Shown here: piece after piece, positions 44,917 to 52,301 of the stretch
Layout of the letters: the number at the start of each line of letters is the position of its first letter
Numbering within the stretch: the first letter of the stretch is position 1
Assembly: GCF_013364155.1 (NCBI RefSeq)
Contig: NZ_CP054916.1
Coordinates: 2,972,501 to 3,036,500, forward strand
Direction of reading: 5' to 3'
Length of the DNA stretch: 64,000 bases
Source of the DNA: Streptomyces sp. NA02950
GTDB taxonomy: Bacteria > Actinomycetota > Actinomycetes > Streptomycetales > Streptomycetaceae
Notes under the pieces: generated by a model
Database searches by the model: none
What the model saw: only the letters and a program-made list of their open reading frames with translations
What the model was told of the DNA's origin: nothing
Translations under genes and position numbers: made by a program

Positions 44917-45776
44917 ATCTCTCCTCGGACGGCGTTGATGAATGATCGGCTCTCCGACTCGGTGAGCGCCGCACTGGCGATTCTCGCGAAAAGCTTGTCA
45001 CGCTGGGCAGCTTCATCGCCGCCCTCAATCCACAGTTGTCCGAAGGCCGTCTCCGAGTACACCACGTCCATGGCGCCCGGCTCGGTGAACGAGATGATGT
45101 TGAACGCACCACTCATGCCGGGGTGCTCCCCCGCGGCAAACGGCAGGACCTGGATCGCCACGTTCGCAAGCTCCGTCGCCTGCTCCAGTCGTTCCAACTG
45201 CTGACACATAACCTCCTCGCCGCCGACGAGGTGCCGCAGGGCGCTTTCATGGATCACGGCCCGCAGGGCGAGCCTCGGCTCCTCAGTGAGTCGCCGCTGC
45301 CGGGTAATCCTGGCGGCAACGAACTGTTCGCCGTCATCCGGATGACCTTCGGTCGAACCTCCCTTCGCTAGGGCGCGGGCGTACTCGGGGGTTTGGAGCA
45401 GTCCAGGGATATAGGAGACCTGCCAGGTCCTGATGCTTGTCGCCACACTTTCCAGAGCGACGTACTCATGCATGGCTCCGACGCCCGGGAAGTCATTCCA
45501 CCAGCCCTTGGCTTTTCGCCGCTCGCGATCGATCTTCGCCAGCTCAAGGAGACCGCCGACAGCGGCGGGGTCACTCACGCCGTAGAGCTCGCAAAGCGCC
45601 CGGATGTCTGGGTCACGCATCGGGACCCAACCGCGCTCCATCTTGGCGACCTTGGTGGTGGAACCGGTGAGCGCTTTGGCGGCGTGGGTCTGCGTCAAGC
45701 CCGCCGCCGTGCGGAGCTTGATCAGTTCGCCGCCGAGCCTGCGTCCCAGAACGGTCGAGGTGCTGTTTCCCTGCAT
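44913..45776 (-). CDS. WhiJ-like XRE regulator (HTH_31 plus DUF5753)
   Basis: A 287-residue regulator. The N-terminal HTH (about 10-70) reads LGRRLGGELIKLRTAAGLTQTHAAKALTGSTTKVAKMERG. The remainder is DUF5753: YVALESVATSIRTWQVSYIPGLLQTPEYARAL, ITRQRRLTEEPRLALRAVIHESALRHLVGGEEVMCQQLERLEQATELANVAIQVLPFAAGEHPGMSGAFNIISF. In Streptomyces these work with DUF397 proteins and RsbW-like ATPases in developmental control. All three gene types are present, with the ATPase divergent at 45960. Start ATG 45776 (MQGNSTSTVLG) is family-like; GTG 45794 is in frame. Confidence 0.9.
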   Translation of the reverse strand: MQGNSTSTVLGRRLGGELIKLRTAAGLTQTHAAKALTGSTTKVAKMERGWVPMRDPDIRALCELYGVSDPAAVGGLLELAKIDRERRKAKGWWNDFPGVGAMHEYVALESVATSIRTWQVSYIPGLLQTPEYARALAKGGSTEGHPDDGEQFVAARITRQRRLTEEPRLALRAVIHESALRHLVGGEEVMCQQLERLEQATELANVAIQVLPFAAGEHPGMSGAFNIISFTEPGAMDVVYSETAFGQLWIEGGDEAAQRDKLFARIASAALTESESRSFINAVRGEM

Positions 45777-45959
45777 CGGCTGACTTGTCGTCACGCGCAC
45801 AGTCTGGTCGCGCGGGACCTCGGCCGCAAACCGATAGGAGGAAATCCTCCAAGAGGAACTTGTGCGGCATGCGACGACGGCGCTACGGTCCGTGATGAAC
45901 CACTCGCACAGGGACGTCAGTTGGCGGCTCCACACCGCCCTGCCCACTGGAGGAACGCG

Positions 45960-46400
45960 ATGGCCTGCGCGCCCCAAGATCCCCGGATCACCGACCCCAA
46001 CGACCCCGTCGTCCACGAGTCCCGCGTCGACTACGTCCCGACGCTGATAAGCGTGACCCGCGCCCGTCAGCACGCCACCCGCCTCCTGGCCGAGTGGGGG
46101 CATCCCGCCATCGCCGACGACACCGCGCTCATCGTGTCCGAGCTGGCCACCAACGCGGTGCGCCACGGCCACGTACCCGGGCGGCTGTTCCGCGTCTACC
46201 TCACCCTCACCAAGACGCGGTTACGCGTCACCGTCACCGACCCCCTGGGCGAACGCATGCCACGCCCACGTCGCCCCTCCCCCAGCGACAACAACGGCCG
46301 TGGCCTGCTCATCGTCCGCGCCCTGGCCGCCCGCTGGGGCGTACGCGAACGCACCGTCGGCAAGGAGGTCTGGGCGGAACTCGACCTCGCCGGGCCATGA
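45960..46400 (+). CDS. RsbW-like ATP-binding regulatory protein with TTA codon
   Basis: A 146-residue GHKL ATPase domain protein: ARQHATRLLAEWG, the N box SELATNAVRHGHVPG, VTDPLGERMP and NNGRGLLIVRALAARWGVRE. It is the anti-sigma-factor-like partner usually found next to WhiJ-type regulators. GGAGGAACGCG precedes ATG 45960. Codon 88 (46221-46223) is TTA, so synthesis should depend on bldA. It is divergent from the XRE gene (183 bp between starts) and converges with the LysR gene. Confidence 0.9.
   Translation: MACAPQDPRITDPNDPVVHESRVDYVPTLISVTRARQHATRLLAEWGHPAIADDTALIVSELATNAVRHGHVPGRLFRVYLTLTKTRLRVTVTDPLGERMPRPRRPSPSDNNGRGLLIVRALAARWGVRERTVGKEVWAELDLAGP
46221..46223 (+). promoter_or_regulatory. 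TTA (bldA) codon in RsbW-like gene
   Basis: Codon 88, in Thr-Arg-Leu-Arg-Val, is TTA. It places the whiJ-like set under probable developmental translation control. Confidence 0.75.
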
Positions 46401-46414
46401 ATCGGCGGTGGCGC

Positions 46415-47383
46415 TCAGCGCGGCATCACCCAGTCCGGCACCCAGGTCCCGGCGGCGCCGCGCCCGCCCGCCGCGGCGGCGGCGGCGAGGTGGGCGCGGA
46501 GGGTGGCCAGGGCCGGGTGGGGGTTGTCGCGGTGCCAGAGGAGCGAGTGCGGGTAGACGGGCGTCGGGTCGGTCACCGGGATACGGCGCAGGCCGTGGCC
46601 GGCGGGCCAGACGGTGGGGGCACCTCCCAGCGGTAGCTGGGGGAGGGTCTGCTCGCCCATGAAGGTGGCCAGGGCCGGGGTGTCGGCGACGGTGTCGAGG
46701 AGCGCGTCGGAGCCGAAGTTGGGACCGGTCGCCTCGATGGTGAGGCCGAACGCGGCGACGAGGTCGTCGTAGTAGGCGCCCCACTCGGTACCGGGGACGA
46801 TGCCGGGCATCCAGATCCGGTGCCCGGCGAGCTGGGCGACGGTCACCGACCGGGCGCCCGCCAGCGCGTGGGCGGGGCCGGTGAGGAGCTGGAGCGGCTC
46901 GTCGAGCACCCGGACGGACTCGATGTCCTCGGGAAGGGGCCGGCCGGGCGCGGCGACGGCGCGGAAGGACGCGTCGATCGCACCGGACCGGATGGCGGCG
47001 ATGGCCGTCTCGACGTCGAACAGCATCACCACGTCGAGGTCGACCTCGGGGTGCGCGCGGTGGAAGCCGCGCATCAGGCCCGACGGCGCGACGCGCGAGG
47101 CGATCACATCGACGCGCAGCGGACGGCGGCCGGGGCGCACGGACGCGACCGCGCGCTCGGCGACGCGCAGCAGCTCGCGCGCGTGGGGCAGGAACGCCTG
47201 CCCGTCGATGGTGAGCTCGGCGCCGCGCGGGGTGCGGGTGAACAGCCGCACGCCGAGGTCGCGCTCCAGTGCGGCGATGCGTTTGGAGACAGCCTGCTGG
47301 GTAACCGCCAGCTCGGCGGCTGCCTCCTGGAACTGCCTCGCGTCGGCGGCGGCGACGAAGGTCCGGACGGTGTCGAGGTCCAT
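46415..47383 (-). CDS. LysR-family transcriptional regulator
   Basis: A 322-residue LTTR. The winged HTH occupies residues 1-60 (VRTFVAAADARQFQEAAAELAVTQQAVSKRIAALERDLGVRLFTRTPRGAELT). The effector domain follows (LRVDVIASRVAPSGLMRGFHRAHPEVDLDVVMLFDVETAIAAIRSGAIDASF). It is divergent from the MFS gene and should control it through the palindrome at 47400-47416. A 30-bp palindromic repeat unit (about 46617-46649) lies inside the coding region, read in frame as GGAPT and neighbours. Confidence 0.93.
   Translation of the reverse strand: MDLDTVRTFVAAADARQFQEAAAELAVTQQAVSKRIAALERDLGVRLFTRTPRGAELTIDGQAFLPHARELLRVAERAVASVRPGRRPLRVDVIASRVAPSGLMRGFHRAHPEVDLDVVMLFDVETAIAAIRSGAIDASFRAVAAPGRPLPEDIESVRVLDEPLQLLTGPAHALAGARSVTVAQLAGHRIWMPGIVPGTEWGAYYDDLVAAFGLTIEATGPNFGSDALLDTVADTPALATFMGEQTLPQLPLGGAPTVWPAGHGLRRIPVTDPTPVYPHSLLWHRDNPHPALATLRAHLAAAAAAGGRGAAGTWVPDWVMPR
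46617..46649. repeat. REP-like palindromic unit inside the LysR gene
   Basis: GGGGGCACCTCCCAGC followed by a short loop and GCTGGGGGAGG makes a hairpin-forming unit. From memory, similar units are scattered in many Streptomyces genomes. It is read through in frame here. Confidence 0.5.
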
Positions 47384-47399
47384 GCCGAAACCCTATGGA

Positions 47400-47416
47400 C
47401 ACAACCGATGGTTGTG
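47400..47416. promoter_or_regulatory. LysR-type operator between lysR and MFS genes
   Basis: CACAACC-GAT-GGTTGTG: perfect 7-bp arms with a 3-nt centre, 17 bp upstream of the lysR start and ~100 bp upstream of the MFS start. Another GGTTGT lies at about 47431. Its position fits an autoregulating LTTR that also controls the divergent transporter. Confidence 0.55.
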
Positions 47417-47515
47417 GTCGGCGGCCCTGCGGTTGTTTGATCCCCGGGTACGGCGCTCGCTTGGATGCTTCCGATCGCGGATGGGTTGTGCGGACGAGTG
47501 GCGGGGGCGTCGGGT

Positions 47516-48760
47516 ATGAGGAGCGGGCACCGGCTGGGGCGGCAGTTCGGGTGGCTGTGGGGGGCGTACGGGACCAGCGCGCTCGGCACATGGCTCGCCT
47601 TCGGCGCGTTCCCGCTGATCGCCATCCGGGTGCTGCACGCCGGACCGGCCGAGGTTGCCGCGCTCTCCTCCGTGGGGGCCGCGATGGGCGCGGTCGTGGC
47701 GGTACCGCTCGGCCCGTGGGTGGAGTTCCGCCGCAAGCGGCCGGTGCTGATCGCGATGGACCTGGTGCGGTTCGCGGCGCTGCTGACGATCCCCACCGCG
47801 TTCGCGTTCGGCGTCCTCACCTTCCTTCAGCTCCTGCTGGTCTCGGTCGTCGTCGCGGCGGCCGACATCACTTTCCGCGCCGCCTCCGGCGCGTACCTCA
47901 AGACGCTGCTGCCGGCCGAGGACCTGCTCGTCGCCAACGCCCGGTTCGAGTCCACGACCTGGACGACCACGATGATCGGGCCGCCGCTGGGCGGCGCGGC
48001 GATCGGGCTCCTCGGTCCGGTGGCGACGGTGGTGGCCGACGCGGTCAGCTACCTGCTCTCGGCCCTGGGCATCCGCGCGACGGGCGGGCACGAGCCACGG
48101 CCCGAGCGCCGGAAGGCCGCGCGCATGCGGGCCCGGGACCTGCTCGACGGCTGGCGGTACATCCTCGCCGACGCGACACTGCGTCCGCTGTTCCTCAACA
48201 CCGCCCTGTTCAACGGCCTGGTGATGGCCGCCCAGCCGCTGCTCGCCGTCCTGATGCTCGGCCGACTCGGGTTCGCTCCGTGGGAGTACGGCCTCGCCTT
48301 CGCCGCGCCCTCGATCGCCGGGCTGCTCGGTTCGCGGCTGGCCCGACCACTCGTCACCCGGTTCGGACAGCACCAGGTGCTGGTCGCGGTCGGGGCGCTG
48401 CGCGCGCTCTGGCCCGTCGGCCTGGCCTTCCTGGGGCCGGGCACCGGAGGACTGCTGCTGGTGATGGGCGTCGAGCTCGGGCTCATCTTCTGCTGCGGGG
48501 TCTTCAACCCGGTCTGCACCACCTACCGCCTCGAGCGCACCGCGACCGATCGGGTCACCCGCACCCTGTCCGCCTGGGCGGTGACGACCAAGGCCTCGAC
48601 CGCGCTCCTGACGGCCGTCTGGGGCGTGCTGGGCGGCCTGCTCGGCCCGCGTACGGCCATCGGCCTGGCCGGGGTGCTGCTGCTGGCGACCCCGCTGCTG
48701 CTCCCCCGCCGCGCGGCAGCGCATCTCTCCGAGCCGGAGCCGGCACCGAGCCGCACCTGA
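47516..48760 (+). CDS. MFS transporter, probable drug/metabolite exporter
   Basis: A 414-residue protein with about 12 hydrophobic helices. FGWLWGAYGTSALGTWLAFGAFPLIAIRVLHAGPAEVAALSS at the start and LPAEDLLVANARFESTTWTTTMIGPPLGG in the middle are typical of the MFS_3 / EntS-like exporters of actinomycetes. The substrate is unknown. It is divergent from lysR, which suggests inducible efflux. ATG 47516 gives MRSGHRLGRQFGWLWG with a G-rich site before it; in-frame codons upstream lack one. Confidence 0.87.
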   Translation: MRSGHRLGRQFGWLWGAYGTSALGTWLAFGAFPLIAIRVLHAGPAEVAALSSVGAAMGAVVAVPLGPWVEFRRKRPVLIAMDLVRFAALLTIPTAFAFGVLTFLQLLLVSVVVAAADITFRAASGAYLKTLLPAEDLLVANARFESTTWTTTMIGPPLGGAAIGLLGPVATVVADAVSYLLSALGIRATGGHEPRPERRKAARMRARDLLDGWRYILADATLRPLFLNTALFNGLVMAAQPLLAVLMLGRLGFAPWEYGLAFAAPSIAGLLGSRLARPLVTRFGQHQVLVAVGALRALWPVGLAFLGPGTGGLLLVMGVELGLIFCCGVFNPVCTTYRLERTATDRVTRTLSAWAVTTKASTALLTAVWGVLGGLLGPRTAIGLAGVLLLATPLLLPRRAAAHLSEPEPAPSRT

Positions 48761-48790
48761 CGGGCCGCCGCGGCCGTACACTCCCCGCCC

Positions 48791-49513
48791 ATGGGGATCA
48801 CGAATGACGCCGTCACCGGGGACCTCGCACCGGAGGGTGTGCTGCGGGCGTCGATCAATCTGGGCAATCCCGTGCTGGCCCAGGGCCCTTCCAAAGCGCC
48901 GACCGGTATCACGGTCGACATCGCGCGGGAGATCGGCGCGCGGCTCGGGGTGCCGGTGGAGTTCGTCTGCTTCGACGCGGCGCGCGAGTCGTACGAGGCG
49001 ATGGCGACGGGGCGGGCGGACATCTGCTTCCTGGCCGTCGAGCCCGCGCGGGAGGCGGAGGTGGCGTTCACCGCGCCGTACGTCGTCATCGACGGGGTGT
49101 ACGCCGTACCGCAGGGCTCGCCGTTCAGCACGGCGGACGAGGTGGACCGGGACGGGGTGCGGATCGGGGTGAAGCGGGGGTCCGCGTACGACCTGTTCCT
49201 CTCCCGCACCCTCCGGCACGCGAGCGTGGTGCGCGGCGAGGAAGGGGTCGAGGTCTTCCGCGCCGAGGGGCTGGAGGTGGCGGCCGGGATCCGGCAGGCG
49301 CTGACGGCGTATGTGGCCGCGCACCCGGATCTGCGGCTGATCGAGGACCGGTTCATGCGGATCCGGCAGGCGCTGGGCACGGCGAAGAGCCGACGGCCGG
49401 AGACCGTCCGGTTTCTGCGGGAGCTGATCGAGGAGCTGAAGGGACACGGCTTCGTGGCCGACGCGCTGCGGCGTGCGGGGCAGTCCGCGGAGCTGGTCGC
49501 CCCGCCGGGGTAG
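48791..49513 (+). CDS. Signal-less family 3 solute-binding-like protein
   Basis: A 240-residue SBP_bac_3 fold: VLRASINLGNPVLA, PTGITVDIAREIGARLGVPVEFVCFDAARESYEAMATGRADICFLAVEPAREAEVAFTAPYVVIDGVYAV, then the second lobe (VRIGVKRGSAYDLFLSR) and the return to lobe 1. Amino-acid-binding proteins of this type are normally exported, but this one has no signal peptide or lipobox and no permease or ATPase gene nearby. It may act in the cytosol as a sensor, scavenger or enzyme (cyclohexadienyl-dehydratase-like proteins share the fold). ATG 48791 is 30 nt after the MFS stop. Confidence 0.82.
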   Translation: MGITNDAVTGDLAPEGVLRASINLGNPVLAQGPSKAPTGITVDIAREIGARLGVPVEFVCFDAARESYEAMATGRADICFLAVEPAREAEVAFTAPYVVIDGVYAVPQGSPFSTADEVDRDGVRIGVKRGSAYDLFLSRTLRHASVVRGEEGVEVFRAEGLEVAAGIRQALTAYVAAHPDLRLIEDRFMRIRQALGTAKSRRPETVRFLRELIEELKGHGFVADALRRAGQSAELVAPPG

Positions 49514-49622
49514 GGCCCTGCCACGGCGGACGCCCCGCACCGCGCCCGGCGGCGGAGTGAACCAGTGGCGGTCCCGGCCCGCGCCGTGCCGTCGAGCACG
49601 CTCCAGGCCGTAGTTTCCCGGC

Positions 49623-50609
49623 ATGACCACACCTCAGCAGCGGATCGGGTCCGGCTTCGGGCCCCGGAGCACCACGGACGACGTCCTGCGCGGGATCGAC
49701 CTCACCGGCCGGAACGCCCTCGTCACCGGCGGCGCCTCCGGCCTCGGGCTGGAGACGACACGGGCACTCGCGGGCGCGGGGGCGCGGGTCGTGGTGGGGG
49801 CGCGCCGGGTGGCGGCGGCGCGGGAGGCGGTCGCGGGGGTCGGCGGGGGCGTGGAGGTCGAGCAGCTGGACCTCGCCGACCTCGACAGTGTCCGCGGCTT
49901 CGCGGAGCGGTTCCTCGCCTCCGGCCGCCCGCTGGACATGGTCATCAACAACGCCGGGGTCATGGCGTGCCCGGAGACCCGGGTCGGACCGGGCTGGGAA
50001 GCGCAGTTCGCCACCAACCACCTCGGCCACTTCACGCTCGTCAACCGCCTCTGGCCCGCCATCGCCGCCGGGGGTGCGCGCGGTGGCGGAGCGGCGGGCG
50101 GCGGGGCGCGGGTCGTCGCGGTGTCGTCCAACGGACACCAGCTCTCCGACATCCGCTGGGACGATCCGCAGTTCGAGCGCGGCTACGACAAGTGGGCCGC
50201 GTACGGGCAGGCGAAGACGGCCAACGCGCTGTTCGCCCTCGGGCTCGACGTCCTCGGCCGGGACGCCGGGGTGCGGGCGTTCTCCGTCCACCCCGGCACC
50301 ATCGCCACCGATCTCGCCCGCCATGTGCCCCGCGAGGAGATGGTCGCCGCGGGCTGGATCGACGAACACGGCAATGTGGCGGGCGCGTTCAAGACGCCCG
50401 AGCAGGGCGCGGCGACCCAGGTGTGGGCGGCGACCTCACCGGCGCTGGCGGACCTGGGCGGCGCGTACTGCGAGGACTGCGACATCGCGGAGCCCGCGGG
50501 TGAGGGCGAGCTGATCGACGGCGTACGCGACTACGCCACCGACCGGACGGCCGCGGCCCGGCTCTGGCGGCTGTCGGCCGGGCTGACCGGGGTGAACGCT
50601 TTCGGGTGA
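49623..50609 (+). CDS. Short-chain dehydrogenase/reductase
   Basis: A 328-residue SDR. The Rossmann motif TGGASGLG occupies about 36-43, NNAGVMA follows strand 4, and the catalytic Ser (VSSNGH) and YGQAK pair are present, as is the HPG motif after strand 6. This resembles the retinol-dehydrogenase / oxidoreductase branch of classical SDRs; the substrate is unknown. ATG 49623 begins MTTPQQRIGSGFG. It stands alone on the + strand with 109 nt to the preceding stop. Confidence 0.9.
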   Translation: MTTPQQRIGSGFGPRSTTDDVLRGIDLTGRNALVTGGASGLGLETTRALAGAGARVVVGARRVAAAREAVAGVGGGVEVEQLDLADLDSVRGFAERFLASGRPLDMVINNAGVMACPETRVGPGWEAQFATNHLGHFTLVNRLWPAIAAGGARGGGAAGGGARVVAVSSNGHQLSDIRWDDPQFERGYDKWAAYGQAKTANALFALGLDVLGRDAGVRAFSVHPGTIATDLARHVPREEMVAAGWIDEHGNVAGAFKTPEQGAATQVWAATSPALADLGGAYCEDCDIAEPAGEGELIDGVRDYATDRTAAARLWRLSAGLTGVNAFG

Positions 50610-50743
50610 GGCGCTCGGCGTCCGCGGCGCGAGTCGGCGGCGGTGGAAATCACCTGCGCGGCGGGGCGGTCACCGGCCATGATCGTAGGCCGCACGGCCC
50701 CGGCCCGGGACCGGTGCCCGACCACCGCGCGAGGAGCCGGCCG

Positions 50744-51253
50744 ATGACCAACGACCCCCGCATCGACCCGCCCCGCTTCGGCGACGAACGCGAGACGCTG
50801 CGCGCCTACCTCGACCTGCACCGCGCCACGCTCGCCATGAAGTGTCAGGGGCTCACCGACGAGGAGCTGCGGCAGCGCTCGATGCCGCCCTCGACGCTCT
50901 CGCTGCTCGGCCTGGTGCGCCACCTCGCCGAGGTGGAACGCGCCTGGTTCCAGCGCACGTTCGAGGACCACGAGGCGCCGATGGTGTGGTCGGACACCGT
51001 CGACTTCCAGGCCGCGTACGACGCGAGCGAGTCGACCAGGGCCGAGGCGTTCGCGGTGTGGGAGGCGGAGGTCGAGAACTCCCGCCGGATAGAACGGGCG
51101 GCCGAGTCGCTGGACCTGGCCGGTTACCAGCCCCGGTGGGACGAGGAGGTGTCGCTGCGGATGGTGCTGCTGCACGTCCTGCTGGAGTACGCCCGCCACA
51201 ACGGCCACGCCGACTTCCTGCGCGAGGGCGTCGACGGGGTCACGGGGGCCTGA
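50744..51253 (+). CDS. DinB/DUF664-family protein
   Basis: A 169-residue protein of the Streptomyces DUF664 type: DERETLRAYLDLHRATLAMKCQGLTDEELRQRSMPPSTLSLLGLVRHLAEVERAWFQRTF at the N-terminus and LRMVLLHVLLEYARHNGHADFLREGVDGVTG at the end. Three histidines (VRHLAEVE, LLHVL, YARHNGH) match the metal ligands of DinB-like proteins. GAGGAG lies 8 nt before ATG 50744. Last gene of the inserted region; the MalG-like permease begins 124 nt downstream. Confidence 0.85.
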   Translation: MTNDPRIDPPRFGDERETLRAYLDLHRATLAMKCQGLTDEELRQRSMPPSTLSLLGLVRHLAEVERAWFQRTFEDHEAPMVWSDTVDFQAAYDASESTRAEAFAVWEAEVENSRRIERAAESLDLAGYQPRWDEEVSLRMVLLHVLLEYARHNGHADFLREGVDGVTGA

Positions 51254-51362
51254 GAACCGGGCGGGTCCGGCCCGCGCCCCGGGCGGGTGGCCGCGCCGGT
51301 CTTCCGCCCCGCCGGGGCAAGCGGTTTCATGGACGGGACGCTGATCGACTGCGCTCACCGCG

Positions 51363-51375
51363 CGAGGAGGTCCGA
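51363..51375 (+). repeat. Right copy of the GAGGAGGTC repeat (ribosome site of MalG-like gene)
   Basis: GAGGAGGTCCGA differs at one base from the core of the left copy (GAGGAGGTCTGA), and the bases beyond (GTCCG.GC) also match those after the left copy. It supplies the ribosome site for the TTG start at 51378. Read as the right boundary of the insertion. Confidence 0.5.
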
Positions 51376-51377
51376 GG

Positions 51378-52274
51378 TTGTCCGTGCTCTCCCGTCCTCA
51401 TCCGTCGCCCCGCCCCGTCCGGTCCGCCCCGCCCCCTCGCGCCCTCCGCTGGTCCCTCCGCAGCCGCCGCCGGGTGGCCGCCGACGCCGCGCTGCTGGCC
51501 GTCGCGGCCGCCTTCCTCCTCCCGCTGGCCTGGCTGCTGCTCGCCTCGCTCGACAGCGAGGCCACCCTGCGGGTCTCGGCGCCCGGATCGCCCACGCTGG
51601 ACAACTTCTCGGCGGTGTGGACGGACGAGATCACCTTCACCCCGATGCTCAACAGCCTGCTGCTGTGCGGCGGGGCCACCGTCCTGACGGTGGCGTGCGC
51701 GGCGCCGGCCGCGTATCCGCTCTCCCGCTTCCGGTCCCGCCTGGTGCGCCCGTATCTGCTCACGGTGCTGTTCACCACCTGTCTGCCGATCACCGCGATC
51801 ATGGTCCCGGTCTACGGTCTCTTCGTCCAGGTGGATCTGATCGACACCATGGCGGGCACCGCGCTGTTCCTCGCCGCCTCCCAACTCCCCTTCGCCGTCT
51901 GGCTGATGAAGAACTTCATGGACGGCGTGCCGGTGATCCTGGAGGAGGCGGCCTGGACGGACGGCGCGTCCTGGCTCCAGAGCCTGACCCGGGTGATCCT
52001 GCCCCTGATGGGGCCGGGCATCACGGTGGTGATGATCTACAGCTTCATCATGATGTGGGGCAACTTCTTCGTCCCCTTCATGCTGCTCCTCTCCCCCGAG
52101 CAGCTGCCCGCCTCGGTGTCCATCTTCACCTTCTTCGGCAACTACGGCCAGGTCGTCTACGGCCAGCTCGCCGCCTTCTCGATCCTCTACTCCACCCCGG
52201 TGCTCCTGCTGTACGTACTGATCTCCCGTCGGCTGGGCGGCGGCTTCGCGCTGGGCGGCGCGGTCAAGGGGTGA
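51378..52274 (+). CDS. Sugar ABC transporter permease, MalG-like subunit
   Basis: A 298-residue permease with six membrane helices and the EAA loop VILEEAAWTDGASWLQSLTRVILPLMGPG. FLLPLAWLLLASLDS near the N-terminus and LSPEQLPASVSIFTFFGNYGQVVYGQLAAFSILYSTPVLLLYVLISRRLGGGFALGGAVKG at the end are typical of MalG. It should form the channel with the MalF-like protein at 41122. The TTG at 51378 is 7 nt after GAGGAGG; GTG 51384 is possible but too far. Separation from its operon means that expression now needs read-through or a new promoter. Confidence 0.92.
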   Translation: MSVLSRPHPSPRPVRSAPPPRALRWSLRSRRRVAADAALLAVAAAFLLPLAWLLLASLDSEATLRVSAPGSPTLDNFSAVWTDEITFTPMLNSLLLCGGATVLTVACAAPAAYPLSRFRSRLVRPYLLTVLFTTCLPITAIMVPVYGLFVQVDLIDTMAGTALFLAASQLPFAVWLMKNFMDGVPVILEEAAWTDGASWLQSLTRVILPLMGPGITVVMIYSFIMMWGNFFVPFMLLLSPEQLPASVSIFTFFGNYGQVVYGQLAAFSILYSTPVLLLYVLISRRLGGGFALGGAVKG

Positions 52275-52301
52275 GCCGACCGGGCGCCGGCCCACCGCGT
52301 C

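Noticed and set aside
42031..51377. Integrase, transposase or phage genes in the inserted region
   Set aside because: Looked for and not found; every gene in the region is assigned to another family, so no mobile-element class can be named.
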